This document shows positions 1 to 13,100 of a DNA stretch of 25,410 bases, one piece after another. Position numbers and translations under genes: made by a program. Source of the stretch: Brugia malayi (taxonomy: Eukaryota; Nematoda; Chromadorea; Rhabditida; Onchocercidae); contig NW_025062353.1 in NCBI RefSeq assembly GCF_000002995.4, positions 1 through 25,410 of the forward strand, written 5' to 3'. The first letter of the stretch is position 1. Each line of letters starts with the position of its first letter. A model generated the notes under the pieces. It did not search any database, had not been told where the DNA came from, and was given only the letters and a program-made list of their open reading frames with translations.

Positions 1-278
1 AAAATTTGTTGTAGTTTCTTACATTAGACAAGGAAATTGGTTCTAATTTATCAATTCTAATTTTAATTAAGTGCCAAAACTACTAAAAAAAGCTTATTTT
101 GAAATTAATTGACTATGTTACGTGAATTGTACCAGTGCTGGTCGTATATTGCGTCGTCATTTTATAGTTTAAATATTAAAATACGCTTTTGTAATTAAGT
201 TTTGCGCATAAATTCATCAGCAAAATTAATAAAACTTTCAATTAATCATGATTTTAATTCAATTTAAGAATTTAAATT

Positions 279-300
279 AAATTTAAATTTTGAATTTTTT
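279..300 (+). repeat. Shortest-class linker, 21-22 bp (monomer 1)
   Basis: One copy of the AAAATTTT word before the next core is missing, so the unit is about 8 bp shorter than usual. The same class follows monomer 2 (580-601), monomer 22 (6824-6844) and monomer 58 (18051-18071), giving units of 300-301 bp. This fits loss of one short direct repeat by slippage. Confidence 0.8.
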
Positions 301-310
301 AAAATTTGTT

Positions 311-384
311 GTAGTTTTCTTACATTAGACAAGGAAATTGGTTCTAATTTATCAATTCTAATTTTAATTAAGTGCCAAAACTAC
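311..384 (+). other. 8-bp inverted repeat in the left part of the core
   Basis: GTAGTTTT (core 11-18) faces its exact reverse complement AAAACTAC (core 77-84) across 58 bases, in every copy; monomer 1 (one T fewer in the T run) and monomer 23 (G to A at position 11) have weakened left arms. The span is long for a cruciform, and an 8-bp match is not rare in AT-rich DNA, so a structural role is only possible. Confidence 0.4.
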
Positions 385-419
385 TAAAAAAAGCTTATTT
401 TGAAATTAATTGACTATGT

Positions 420-486
420 TACGTGAATTGTACCAGTGCTGGTCGTATATTGCGTCGTCATTTTATAGTTTAAATATTAAAATACG
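420..486 (+). other. G+C-richer CpG block with nested dyads in the core
   Basis: Shown for monomer 2 (core 120-186) and present in every copy. It contains the short dyad ACCAG-TG-CTGGT (core 132-143) and TACG (120-123) facing CGTA (144-147). CGTAT (144-148) also faces ATACG (182-186), around a 24-bp imperfect palindrome at 160-183 in which 18 of 24 positions match their reverse complement, centred on TTTAAA. Five of the six core CpGs lie here. In an otherwise very AT-rich unit this is the likeliest place for a sequence-specific DNA-binding protein or a folded transcript, but that is inference. I saw no match to a CENP-B box or another named motif. The inverted tail at the right end of the window is a copy of part of this block. 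Confidence 0.6.
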
Positions 487-497
487 CTTTTGTAATT

Positions 498-538
498 AAG
501 TTTTGCGCATAAATTCATCAGCAAAATTAATAAAACTT
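498..538 (+). other. Two competing hairpins in the right part of the core
   Basis: TTTTGC (core 201-206) pairs with GCAAAA (221-226) around a 14-base loop. The overlapping AAGTTTT (198-204) pairs with AAAACTT (232-238) around a wider loop. Both use the same T run, so only one can form at a time. The arrangement is the same in all complete monomers. It could matter if the array is transcribed, but the arms are short and AT-rich and chance is a fair explanation. Confidence 0.4.
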
Positions 539-880
539 TCAATTAATCATGATTTTAATTCAATTTAAGAATTTAAATTAAATTTAAATTTTGAATTTTT
601 TAAAATTTGTTGTAGTTTTCTTACATTAGACAAGGAAATTGGTTCTAATTTATCAATTCTAATTTTAATTAAGTGCCAAAACTACTAAAAAAAGCTTATT
701 TTGAAATTAATTGACTATGTTACGTGAATTGTACCAGTGCTGGTCGTATATTGCGTCGTCATTTTATAGTTTAAATATTAAAATACGCTTTTGTAATTAA
801 GTTTTGCGCATAAATTCATCAGCAAAATTAATAAAACTTTCAATTAATCATGATTTTAATTCAATTTAAGAATTTAAATT

Positions 881-923
881 AAATTTAAATTCAAATTTAA
901 GTTTTGAATTTATTAAAAATTTT
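881..923 (+). repeat. Long-type linker (monomer 3), 43 bp, with hairpin
   Basis: This is the fullest linker form, giving a 322-bp unit. TAAATTCAAA (886-895) and TTTGAATTTA (903-912) are perfect 10-bp inverted arms around a 7-base loop. Closely similar long linkers follow monomers 21, 25, 27, 30 and 57. Partly reduced versions follow 10, 19, 38, 45, 48, 50, 53 and 55. The typical short linker keeps only the right-hand TTTTGAATTT half, so short linkers may be deletion products of the long one. The opposite direction, growth by template switching, is also possible. Confidence 0.8.
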
Positions 924-3900
924 AAAATTTGTTGTAGTTTTCTTACATTAGACAAGGAAATTGGTTCTAATTTATCAATTCTAATTTTAATTAAGTGCCA
1001 AAACTACTAAAAAAAGCTTATTTTGAAATTAATTGACTATGTTACGTGAATTGTACCAGTGCTGGTCGTATATTGCGTCGTCATTTTATAGTTTAAATAT
1101 TAAAATACGCTTTTGTAATTAAGTTTTGCGCATAAATTCATCAGCAAAATTAATAAAACTTTCAATTAATCATGATTTTAATTCAATTTAAGAATTTAAA
1201 TTAAATTTAAATTTTGAATTTTTTAAAATTTTAAAATTTGTTGTAGTTTTCTTACATTAGACAAGGAAATTGGTTCTAATTTATCAATTCTAATTTTAAT
1301 TAAGTGCCAAAACTACTAAAAAAAGCTTATTTTGAAATTAATTGACTATGTTACGTGAATTGTACCAGTGCTGGTCGTATATTGCGTCGTCATTTTATAG
1401 TTTAAATATTAAAATACGCTTTTGTAATTAAGTTTTGCGCATAAATTCATCAGCAAAATTAATAAAACTTTCAATTAATCATGATTTTAATTCAATTTAA
1501 GAATTTAAATTAAATTTAAATTAAATTTTGAATTTATTAAAAATTTTAAAATTTGTTGTAGTTTTCTTACATTAGACAAGGAAATTGGTTCTAATTTATC
1601 AATTCTAATTTTAATTAAGTGCCAAAACTACTAAAAAAAGCTTATTTTGAAATTAATTGACTATGTTACGTGAATTGTACCAGTGCTGGTCGTATATTGC
1701 GTCGTCATTTTATAGTTTAAATATTAAAATACGCTTTTGTAATTAAGTTTTGCGCATAAATTCATCAGCAAAATTAATAAAACTTTCAATTAATCATGAT
1801 TTTAATTCAATTTAAGAATTTAAATTAAATTTAAATTTTGAATTTTTAAAAATTTTAAAATTTGTTGTAGTTTTCTTACATTAGACAAGGAAATTGGTTC
1901 TAATTTATCAATTCTAATTTTAATTAAGTGCCAAAACTACTAAAAAAAGCTTATTTTGAAATTAATTGACTATGTTACGTGAATTGTACCAGTGCTGGTC
2001 GTATATTGCGTCGTCATTTTATAGTTTAAATATTAAAATACGCTTTTGTAATTAAGTTTTGCGCATAAATTCATCAGCAAAATTAATAAAACTTTCAATT
2101 AATCATGATTTTAATTCAATTTAAGAATTTAAATTAAATTTAAATTTAAGTTTTGAATTTATTAAAAATTTAAAATTTGTTGTAGTTTTCTTACATTAGA
2201 CAAGGAAATTGGTTCTAATTTATCAATTTTAATTTTAATTAAGTGCCAAAACTACTAAAAAAAGCTTATTTTGAAATTAATTGACTATGTTACGTGAATT
2301 GTACCAGTGCTGGTCGTATATTGCGTCGTCATTTTATAGTTTAAATATTAAAATACGCTTTTGTAATTAAGTTTTGCGCATAAATTCATCAGCAAAATTA
2401 ATAAAACTTTCAATTAATCATGATTTTAATTCAATTTAAGAATTTAAATTAAATTAAATTTAAATTTGAATTTTTAAAAATTTTAAAATTTGTTGTAGTT
2501 TTCTTACATTAGACAAGGAAATTGGTTCTAATTTATCAATTCTAATTTTAATTAAGTGCCAAAACTACTAAAAAAAGCTTATTTTGAAATTAATTGACTA
2601 TGTTACGTGAATTGTACCAGTGCTGGTCGTATATTGCGTCGTCATTTTATAGTTTAAATATTAAAATACGCTTTTGTAATTAAGTTTTGCGCATAAATTC
2701 ATCAGCAAAATTAATAAAACTTTCAATTAATCATGATTTTAATTCAATTTAAGAATTTAAATTAAATTTAAATTTTGAATTTTTAAAAATTTAAAATTTG
2801 TTGTAGTTTTCTTACATTAGACAAGGAAATTGGTTCTAATTTATCAATTCTAATTTTAATTAAGTGCCAAAACTACTAAAAAAAGCTTATTTTGAAATTA
2901 ATTGACTATGTTACGTGAATTGTACCAGTGCTGGTCGTATATTGCGTCGTCATTTTATAGTTTAAATATTAAAATACGCTTTTGTAATTAAGTTTTGCGC
3001 ATAAATTCATCAGCAAAATTAATAAAACTTTCAATTAATCATGATTTTAATTCAATTTAAGAATTTAAATTAAATTTAAATTCAATTAATTTTGAATTTT
3101 AAAAATTTAAAATTTGTTGTAGTTTTCTTACATTAGACAAGGAAATTGGTTCTAATTTATCAATTCTAATTTTAATTAAGTGCCAAAACTACTAAAAAAA
3201 GCTTATTTTGAAATTAATTGACTATGTTACGTGAATTGTACCAGTGCTGGTCGTATATTGCGTCGTCATTTTATAGTTTAAATATTAAAATACGCTTTTG
3301 TAATTAAGTTTTGCGCATAAATTCATCAGCAAAATTAATAAAACTTTCAATTAATCATGATTTTAATTCAATTTAAGAATTTAAATTAAATTTAAATTTT
3401 GAATTTTTAAAAATTTTAAAATTTGTTGTAGTTTTCTTACATTAGACAAGGAAATTGGTTCTAATTTATCAATTCTAATTTTAATTAAGTGCCAAAACTA
3501 CTAAAAAAAGCTTATTTTGAAATTAATTGACTATGTTACGTGAATTGTACCAGTGCTGGTCGTATATTGCGTCGTCATTTTATAGTTTAAATATTAAAAT
3601 ACGCTTTTGTAATTAAGTTTTGCGCATAAATTCATCAGCAAAATTAATAAAACTTTCAATTAATCATGATTTTAATTCAATTTAAGAATTTAAATTAAAT
3701 TAAATTTAAATTTTGAATTTTTAAAAATTTTAAAATTTGTTGTAGTTTTCTTACATTAGACAAGGAAATTGGTTCTAATTTATCAATTCTAATTTTAATT
3801 AAGTGCCAAAACTACTAAAAAAAGCTTATTTTGAAATTAATTGACTATGTTACGTGAATTGTACCAGTGCTGGTCGTATATTGCGTCGTCATTTTATAGT

Positions 3901-4632
3901 TTAAATATTAAAATACGCTTTTGTAATTAAGTTTTGCGCATAAATTCATCAGCAAAATTAATAAAACTTTCAATTAATCATGATTTTAATTCAATTTAAG
4001 AATTTAAATTAAATTTAAATTTTGAATTTTTAAAAATTTAAAATTTGTTGTAGTTTTCTTACATTAGACAAGGAAATTGGTTCTAATTTATCAATTCTAA
4101 TTTTAATTAAGTGCCAAAACTACTAAAAAAAGCTTATTTTGAAATTAATTGACTATGTTACGTGAATTGTACCAGTGCTGGTCGTATATTGCGTCGTCAT
4201 TTTATAGTTTAAATATTAAAATACGCTTTTGTAATTAAGTTTTGCGCATAAATTCATCAGCAAAATTAATAAAACTTTCAATTAATCATGATTTTAATTC
4301 AATTTAAGAATTTAAATTAAATTAAATTTAAATTTTGAATTTTTAAAAATTTTAAAATTTGTTGTAGTTTTCTTACATTAGACAAGGAAATTGGTTCTAA
4401 TTTATCAATTCTAATTTTAATTAAGTGCCAAAACTACTAAAAAAAGCTTATTTTGAAATTAATTGACTATGTTACGTGAATTGTACCAGTGCTGGTCGTA
4501 TATTGCGTCGTCATTTTATAGTTTAAATATTAAAATACGCTTTTGTAATTAAGTTTTGCGCATAAATTCATCAGCAAAATTAATAAAACTTTCAATTAAT
4601 CATGATTTTAATTCAATTTAAGAATTTAAATT

Positions 4633-4662
4633 AAATTTAAATTTTGAATTTTTAAAAATTTT
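4633..4662 (+). repeat. Short-type linker (monomer 15), 30 bp, typical form
   Basis: This is the commonest linker class, giving units of 307-310 bp. It consists of AAATTT words, a single G in TTTTGAATTTTT, and then an A run and T run leading into the next core. Small changes in the A and T runs produce most of the 1-3 bp differences between short units. Runs of this kind are prone both to replication slippage and to sequencing error. Confidence 0.85.
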
Positions 4663-6844
4663 AAAATTTGTTGTAGTTTTCTTACATTAGACAAGGAAAT
4701 TGGTTCTAATTTATCAATTCTAATTTTAATTAAGTGCCAAAACTACTAAAAAAAGCTTATTTTGAAATTAATTGACTATGTTACGTGAATTGTACCAGTG
4801 CTGGTCGTATATTGCGTCGTCATTTTATAGTTTAAATATTAAAATACGCTTTTGTAATTAAGTTTTGCGCATAAATTCATCAGCAAAATTAATAAAACTT
4901 TCAATTAATCATGATTTTAATTCAATTTAAGAATTTAAATTAAATTTAAATTTTGAATTTATTAAAAATTTTAAAATTTGTTGTAGTTTTCTTACATTAG
5001 ACAAGGAAATTGGTTCTAATTTATCAATTCTAATTTTAATTAAGTGCCAAAACTACTAAAAAAAGCTTATTTTGAAATTAATTGACTATGTTACGTGAAT
5101 TGTACCAGTGCTGGTCGTATATTGCGTCGTCATTTTATAGTTTAAATATTAAAATACGCTTTTGTAATTAAGTTTTGCGCATAAATTCATCAGCAAAATT
5201 AATAAAACTTTCAATTAATCATGATTTTAATTCAATTTAAGAATTTAAATTAAATTAATTTAAATTTTGAATTTTTAAAAATTTTAAAATTTGTTGTAGT
5301 TTTCTTACATTAGACAAGGAAATTGGTTCTAATTTATCAATTCTAATTTTAATTAAGTGCCAAAACTACTAAAAAAAGCTTATTTTGAAATTAATTGACT
5401 ATGTTACGTGAATTGTACCAGTGCTGGTCGTATATTGCGTCGTCATTTTATAGTTTAAATATTAAAATACGCTTTTGTAATTAAGTTTTGCGCATAAATT
5501 CATCAGCAAAATTAATAAAACTTTCAATTAATCATGATTTTAATTCAATTTAAGAATTTAAATTAAATTTAAATTTTGAATTTTTAAAAATTTAAAATTT
5601 GTTGTAGTTTTCTTACATTAGACAAGGAAATTGGTTCTAATTTATCAATTCTAATTTTAATTAAGTGCCAAAACTACTAAAAAAAGCTTATTTTGAAATT
5701 AATTGACTATGTTACGTGAATTGTACCAGTGCTGGTCGTATATTGCGTCGTCATTTTATAGTTTAAATATTAAAATACGCTTTTGTAATTAAGTTTTGCG
5801 CATAAATTCATCAGCAAAATTAATAAAACTTTCAATTAATCATGATTTTAATTCAATTTAAGAATTTAAATTAAATTTAAATTCAATTAAGTTTTGAATT
5901 TATTAAAAATTTTAAAATTTGTTGTAGTTTTCTTACATTAGACAAGGAAATTGGTTCTAATTTATCAATTCTAATTTTAATTAAGTGCCAAAACTACTAA
6001 AAAAAGCTTATTTTGAAATTAATTGACTATGTTACGTGAATTGTACCAGTGCTGGTCGTATATTGCGTCGTCATTTTATAGTTTAAATATTAAAATACGC
6101 TTTTGTAATTAAGTTTTGCGCATAAATTCATCAGCAAAATTAATAAAACTTTCAATTAATCATGATTTTAATTCAATTTAAGAATTTAAATTAAATTTAA
6201 ATTTTGAATTTTTAAAAATTTTAAAATTTGTTGTAGTTTTCTTACATTAGACAAGGAAATTGGTTCTAATTTATCAATTCTAATTTTAATTAAGTGCCAA
6301 AACTACTAAAAAAAGCTTATTTTGAAATTAATTGACTATGTTACGTGAATTGTACCAGTGCTGGTCGTATATTGCGTCGTCATTTTATAGTTTAAATATT
6401 AAAATACGCTTTTGTAATTAAGTTTTGCGCATAAATTCATCAGCAAAATTAATAAAACTTTCAATTAATCATGATTTTAATTCAATTTAAGAATTTAAAT
6501 TAAATTTAAATTCAAATTTAAGTTTTGAATTTATTAAAAATTTTAAAATTTGTTGTAGTTTTCTTACATTAGACAAGGAAATTGGTTCTAATTTATCAAT
6601 TCTAATTTTAATTAAGTGCCAAAACTACTAAAAAAAGCTTATTTTGAAATTAATTGACTATGTTACGTGAATTGTACCAGTGCTGGTCGTATATTGCGTC
6701 GTCATTTTATAGTTTAAATATTAAAATACGCTTTTGTAATTAAGTTTTGCGCATAAATTCATCAGCAAAATTAATAAAACTTTCAATTAATCATGATTTT
6801 AATTCAATTTAAGAATTTAAATTAAATTTAAATTTTGAATTTTT

Positions 6845-7159
6845 AAAATTTGTTATAGTTTTCTTACATTAGACAAGGAAATTGGTTCTAATTTATCAAT
6901 TCTAATTTTAATTAAGTGCCAAAACTACTAAAAAAAGCTTATTTTGAAATTAATTGACTATGTTACGTGAATTGTACCAGTGCTGGTCGTATATTGCGTC
7001 GTCATTTTATAGTTTAAATATTAAAATACGCTTTTGTAATTAAGTTTTGCGCATAAATTCATCAGCAAAATTAATAAAACTTTCAATTAATCATGATTTT
7101 AATTCAATTTAAGAATTTAAATTAAATTTAAATTTGAATTTAAATTTAATTTAAATTTT
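6845..7159 (+). repeat. Outlier monomer 23: private SNP and private linker
   Basis: This copy has the only G-to-A change at core position 11 (window 6855, GTTATAG instead of GTTGTAG). It also ends in a linker unlike any other, lacking both the usual GAATTTATT and GAATTTTT words before the next core. Two private changes in one monomer, within an otherwise uniform array, suggest a copy that escaped recent homogenisation or was inserted from another array. Confidence 0.8.
7114..7157. repeat. Perfect palindrome, 21-bp arms, 2-bp centre
   Basis: The left arm (7114-7134) begins AATTTAAATTAAA and the right arm (7137-7157) begins AATTTAAATTTAA. The right arm is the exact reverse complement of the left, with only TG (7135-7136) between them. 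The left arm is the usual end of the core plus the linker start, so the right arm looks like an inverted copy of it. This fits a fold-back template switch during replication. At 44 bp of pure A/T apart from the central G it could extrude as a cruciform. Confidence 0.9.
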
Positions 7160-10100
7160 AAAATTTGTTGTAGTTTTCTTACATTAGACAAGGAAATTGG
7201 TTCTAATTTATCAATTCTAATTTTAATTAAGTGCCAAAACTACTAAAAAAAGCTTATTTTGAAATTAATTGACTATGTTACGTGAATTGTACCAGTGCTG
7301 GTCGTATATTGCGTCGTCATTTTATAGTTTAAATATTAAAATACGCTTTTGTAATTAAGTTTTGCGCATAAATTCATCAGCAAAATTAATAAAACTTTCA
7401 ATTAATCATGATTTTAATTCAATTTAAGAATTTAAATTAAATTTAAATTTTGAATTTTTAAAATTTAAAATTTGTTGTAGTTTTCTTACATTAGACAAGG
7501 AAATTGGTTCTAATTTATCAATTCTAATTTTAATTAAGTGCCAAAACTACTAAAAAAAGCTTATTTTGAAATTAATTGACTATGTTACGTGAATTGTACC
7601 AGTGCTGGTCGTATATTGCGTCGTCATTTTATAGTTTAAATATTAAAATACGCTTTTGTAATTAAGTTTTGCGCATAAATTCATCAGCAAAATTAATAAA
7701 ACTTTCAATTAATCATGATTTTAATTCAATTTAAGAATTTAAATTAAATTTAAATTCAAATTTAAGTTTTGAATTTATTAAAAATTTTAAAATTTGTTGT
7801 AGTTTTCTTACATTAGACAAGGAAATTGGTTCTAATTTATCAATTCTAATTTTAATTAAGTGCCAAAACTACTAAAAAAAGCTTATTTTGAAATTAATTG
7901 ACTATGTTACGTGAATTGTACCAGTGCTGGTCGTATATTGCGTCGTCATTTTATAGTTTAAATATTAAAATACGCTTTTGTAATTAAGTTTTGCGCATAA
8001 ATTCATCAGCAAAATTAATAAAACTTTCAATTAATCATGATTTTAATTCAATTTAAGAATTTAAATTAAATTTAAATTTTGAATTTTTAAAAATTTAAAA
8101 TTTGTTGTAGTTTTCTTACATTAGACAAGGAAATTGGTTCTAATTTATCAATTCTAATTTTAATTAAGTGCCAAAACTACTAAAAAAAGCTTATTTTGAA
8201 ATTAATTGACTATGTTACGTGAATTGTACCAGTGCTGGTCGTATATTGCGTCGTCATTTTATAGTTTAAATATTAAAATACGCTTTTGTAATTAAGTTTT
8301 GCGCATAAATTCATCAGCAAAATTAATAAAACTTTCAATTAATCATGATTTTAATTCAATTTAAGAATTTAAATTTAAATTCAAATTTAAGTTTTGAATT
8401 TATTAAAAATTTTAAAATTTGTTGTAGTTTTCTTACATTAGACAAGGAAATTGGTTCTAATTTATCAATTCTAATTTTAATTAAGTGCCAAAACTACTAA
8501 AAAAAGCTTATTTTGAAATTAATTGACTATGTTACGTGAATTGTACCAGTGCTGGTCGTATATTGCGTCGTCATTTTATAGTTTAAATATTAAAATACGC
8601 TTTTGTAATTAAGTTTTGCGCATAAATTCATCAGCAAAATTAATAAAACTTTCAATTAATCATGATTTTAATTCAATTTAAGAATTTAAATTAAATTTAA
8701 ATTTTGAATTTTTAAAAATTTAAAATTTGTTGTAGTTTTCTTACATTAGACAAGGAAATTGGTTCTAATTTATCAATTCTAATTTTAATTAAGTGCCAAA
8801 ACTACTAAAAAAAGCTTATTTTGAAATTAATTGACTATGTTACGTGAATTGTACCAGTGCTGGTCGTATATTGCGTCGTCATTTTATAGTTTAAATATTA
8901 AAATACGCTTTTGTAATTAAGTTTTGCGCATAAATTCATCAGCAAAATTAATAAAACTTTCAATTAATCATGATTTTAATTCAATTTAAGAATTTAAATT
9001 AAATTTAAATTTTGAATTTTTTAAAAATTTAAAATTTGTTGTAGTTTTCTTACATTAGACAAGGAAATTGGTTCTAATTTATCAATTCTAATTTTAATTA
9101 AGTGCCAAAACTACTAAAAAAAGCTTATTTTGAAATTAATTGACTATGTTACGTGAATTGTACCAGTGCTGGTCGTATATTGCGTCGTCATTTTATAGTT
9201 TAAATATTAAAATACGCTTTTGTAATTAAGTTTTGCGCATAAATTCATCAGCAAAATTAATAAAACTTTCAATTAATCATGATTTTAATTCAATTTAAGA
9301 ATTTAAATTAAATTTAAATTCAAATTTAAGTTTTGAATTTATTAAAAATTTAAAATTTGTTGTAGTTTTCTTACATTAGACAAGGAAATTGGTTCTAATT
9401 TATCAATTCTAATTTTAATTAAGTGCCAAAACTACTAAAAAAAGCTTATTTTGAAATTAATTGACTATGTTACGTGAATTGTACCAGTGCTGGTCGTATA
9501 TTGCGTCGTCATTTTATAGTTTAAATATTAAAATACGCTTTTGTAATTAAGTTTTGCGCATAAATTCATCAGCAAAATTAATAAAACTTTCAATTAATCA
9601 TGATTTTAATTCAATTTAAGAATTTAAATTAAATTTAAATTTTGAATTTTTAAAAATTTAAAATTTGTTGTAGTTTTCTTACATTAGACAAGGAAATTGG
9701 TTCTAATTTATCAATTCTAATTTTAATTAAGTGCCAAAACTACTAAAAAAAGCTTATTTTGAAATTAATTGACTATGTTACGTGAATTGTACCAGTGCTG
9801 GTCGTATATTGCGTCGTCATTTTATAGTTTAAATATTAAAATACGCTTTTGTAATTAAGTTTTGCGCATAAATTCATCAGCAAAATTAATAAAACTTTCA
9901 ATTAATCATGATTTTAATTCAATTTAAGAATTTAAATTAAATTTAAATTTTGAATTTTTAAAATTTAAAATTTGTTGTAGTTTTCTTACATTAGACAAGG
10001 AAATTGGTTCTAATTTATCAATTCTAATTTTAATTAAGTGCCAAAACTACTAAAAAAAGCTTATTTTGAAATTAATTGACTATGTTACGTGAATTGTACC

Positions 10101-13100
10101 AGTGCTGGTCGTATATTGCGTCGTCATTTTATAGTTTAAATATTAAAATACGCTTTTGTAATTAAGTTTTGCGCATAAATTCATCAGCAAAATTAATAAA
10201 ACTTTCAATTAATCATGATTTTAATTCAATTTAAGAATTTAAATTAAATTAAATTTAAATTTTGAATTTTTAAAATTTTAAAATTTGTTGTAGTTTTCTT
10301 ACATTAGACAAGGAAATTGGTTCTAATTTATCAATTCTAATTTTAATTAAGTGCCAAAACTACTAAAAAAAGCTTATTTTGAAATTAATTGACTATGTTA
10401 CGTGAATTGTACCAGTGCTGGTCGTATATTGCGTCGTCATTTTATAGTTTAAATATTAAAATACGCTTTTGTAATTAAGTTTTGCGCATAAATTCATCAG
10501 CAAAATTAATAAAACTTTCAATTAATCATGATTTTAATTCAATTTAAGAATTTAAATTAAATTTAAATTTTTAAATTTTTAAAAATTTAAAATTTGTTGT
10601 AGTTTTCTTACATTAGACAAGGAAATTGGTTCTAATTTATCAATTCTAATTTTAATTAAGTGCCAAAACTACTAAAAAAAGCTTATTTTGAAATTAATTG
10701 ACTATGTTACGTGAATTGTACCAGTGCTGGTCGTATATTGCGTCGTCATTTTATAGTTTAAATATTAAAATACGCTTTTGTAATTAAGTTTTGCGCATAA
10801 ATTCATCAGCAAAATTAATAAAACTTTCAATTAATCATGATTTTAATTCAATTTAAGAATTTAAATTAAATTAAATTTAAATTTTGAATTTATTAAAAAT
10901 TTTAAAATTTGTTGTAGTTTTCTTACATTAGACAAGGAAATTGGTTCTAATTTATCAATTCTAATTTTAATTAAGTGCCAAAACTACTAAAAAAAGCTTA
11001 TTTTGAAATTAATTGACTATGTTACGTGAATTGTACCAGTGCTGGTCGTATATTGCGTCGTCATTTTATAGTTTAAATATTAAAATACGCTTTTGTAATT
11101 AAGTTTTGCGCATAAATTCATCAGCAAAATTAATAAAACTTTCAATTAATCATGATTTTAATTCAATTTAAGAATTTAAATTAAATTTAAATTTTGAATT
11201 TTTAAAATTTTAAAATTTGTTGTAGTTTTCTTACATTAGACAAGGAAATTGGTTCTAATTTATCAATTTTAATTTTAATTAAGTGCCAAAACTACTAAAA
11301 AAAGCTTATTTTGAAATTAATTGACTATGTTACGTGAATTGTACCAGTGCTGGTCGTATATTGCGTCGTCATTTTATAGTTTAAATATTAAAATACGCTT
11401 TTGTAATTAAGTTTTGCGCATAAATTCATCAGCAAAATTAATAAAACTTTCAATTAATCATGATTTTAATTCAATTTAAGAATTTAAATTAAATTTAAAT
11501 TTTGAATTTTTAAAAATTTAAAATTTGTTGTAGTTTTCTTACATTAGACAAGGAAATTGGTTCTAATTTATCAATTCTAATTTTAATTAAGTGCCAAAAC
11601 TACTAAAAAAAGCTTATTTTGAAATTAATTGACTATGTTACGTGAATTGTACCAGTGCTGGTCGTATATTGCGTCGTCATTTTATAGTTTAAATATTAAA
11701 ATACGCTTTTGTAATTAAGTTTTGCGCATAAATTCATCAGCAAAATTAATAAAACTTTCAATTAATCATGATTTTAATTCAATTTAAGAATTTAAATTAA
11801 ATTTAAATTCAAATTAAGTTTTGAATTTATTAAAAATTTAAAATTTGTTGTAGTTTTCTTACATTAGACAAGGAAATTGGTTCTAATTTATCAATTCTAA
11901 TTTTAATTAAGTGCCAAAACTACTAAAAAAAGCTTATTTTGAAATTAATTGACTATGTTACGTGAATTGTACCAGTGCTGGTCGTATATTGCGTCGTCAT
12001 TTTATAGTTTAAATATTAAAATACGCTTTTGTAATTAAGTTTTGCGCATAAATTCATCAGCAAAATTAATAAAACTTTCAATTAATCATGATTTTAATTC
12101 AATTTAAGAATTTAAATTAAATTTAAATTTTGAATTTTTAAAAATTTAAAATTTGTTGTAGTTTTCTTACATTAGACAAGGAAATTGGTTCTAATTTATC
12201 AATTCTAATTTTAATTAAGTGCCAAAACTACTAAAAAAAGCTTATTTTGAAATTAATTGACTATGTTACGTGAATTGTACCAGTGCTGGTCGTATATTGC
12301 GTCGTCATTTTATAGTTTAAATATTAAAATACGCTTTTGTAATTAAGTTTTGCGCATAAATTCATCAGCAAAATTAATAAAACTTTCAATTAATCATGAT
12401 TTTAATTCAATTTAAGAATTTAAATTAAATTAAATTTAAATTTTGAATTTAAAATTTAAAATTTGTTGTAGTTTTCTTACATTAGACAAGGAAATTGGTT
12501 CTAATTTATCAATTCTAATTTTAATTAAGTGCCAAAACTACTAAAAAAAGCTTATTTTGAAATTAATTGACTATGTTACGTGAATTGTACCAGTGCTGGT
12601 CGTATATTGCGTCGTCATTTTATAGTTTAAATATTAAAATACGCTTTTGTAATTAAGTTTTGCGCATAAATTCATCAGCAAAATTAATAAAACTTTCAAT
12701 TAATCATGATTTTAATTCAATTTAAGAATTTAAATTAAATTTAAATTTTGAATTTATTAAAAATTTAAAATTTGTTGTAGTTTTCTTACATTAGACAAGG
12801 AAATTGGTTCTAATTTATCAATTCTAATTTTAATTAAGTGCCAAAACTACTAAAAAAAGCTTATTTTGAAATTAATTGACTATGTTACGTGAATTGTACC
12901 AGTGCTGGTCGTATATTGCGTCGTCATTTTATAGTTTAAATATTAAAATACGCTTTTGTAATTAAGTTTTGCGCATAAATTCATCAGCAAAATTAATAAA
13001 ACTTTCAATTAATCATGATTTTAATTCAATTTAAGAATTTAAATTAAATTTAAATTAATTTTGAATTTATTAAAAATTTTAAAATTTGTTGTAGTTTTCT

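Larger units (their letters stand above)
301..579 (+). repeat. Satellite core, 279 bp (monomer 2, reference copy)
   Basis: This is the invariant part of the monomer, from AAAATTTGTTG to GAATTTAAATT; core position n is window position 300+n here. Landmarks are: a direct repeat TTCTAATTT at core 42-50 and 56-64; TTAATTAA at 64-71; AAGCTT at 91-96; a G+C-richer stretch at 111-160 (22 of 50 bases); TGCGCA at 204-209; and the palindrome AATCATGATT at 245-254. All six CpGs lie at 122-207. Other copies differ by eye only as follows: one T lost from the run at 15-18 in monomer 1; G to A at position 11 in monomer 23; C to T at position 58 in monomers 8, 37, 65, 68, 73, 74, 77 and 80; and a shortened opening A run in monomers 74 and 82. 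Such uniformity points to recent amplification or strong homogenisation. No function can be read from the sequence. Confidence 0.95.

Noticed and set aside
340..352. GGTTCTAATTT resembles the B box of an RNA polymerase III promoter
   Set aside because: It lacks the central G and the final CC of the box, and I found no A box at a suitable distance upstream.
460..475. TTTTATAGTTTA resembles the yeast replication-origin core consensus
   Set aside because: One position disagrees, and near matches are expected by chance in DNA this rich in A and T. There is no other evidence for an origin or a yeast host.
416..499. 27-codon open reading frame from an ATG at core position 116 to a TAA at 197-199, present in every monomer
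   Set aside because: It is short, has an in-frame stop just upstream, shows no sign of a translation signal, and is conserved only because the whole core is. A 15-codon frame on the minus strand through the same block is dismissed for the same reason.
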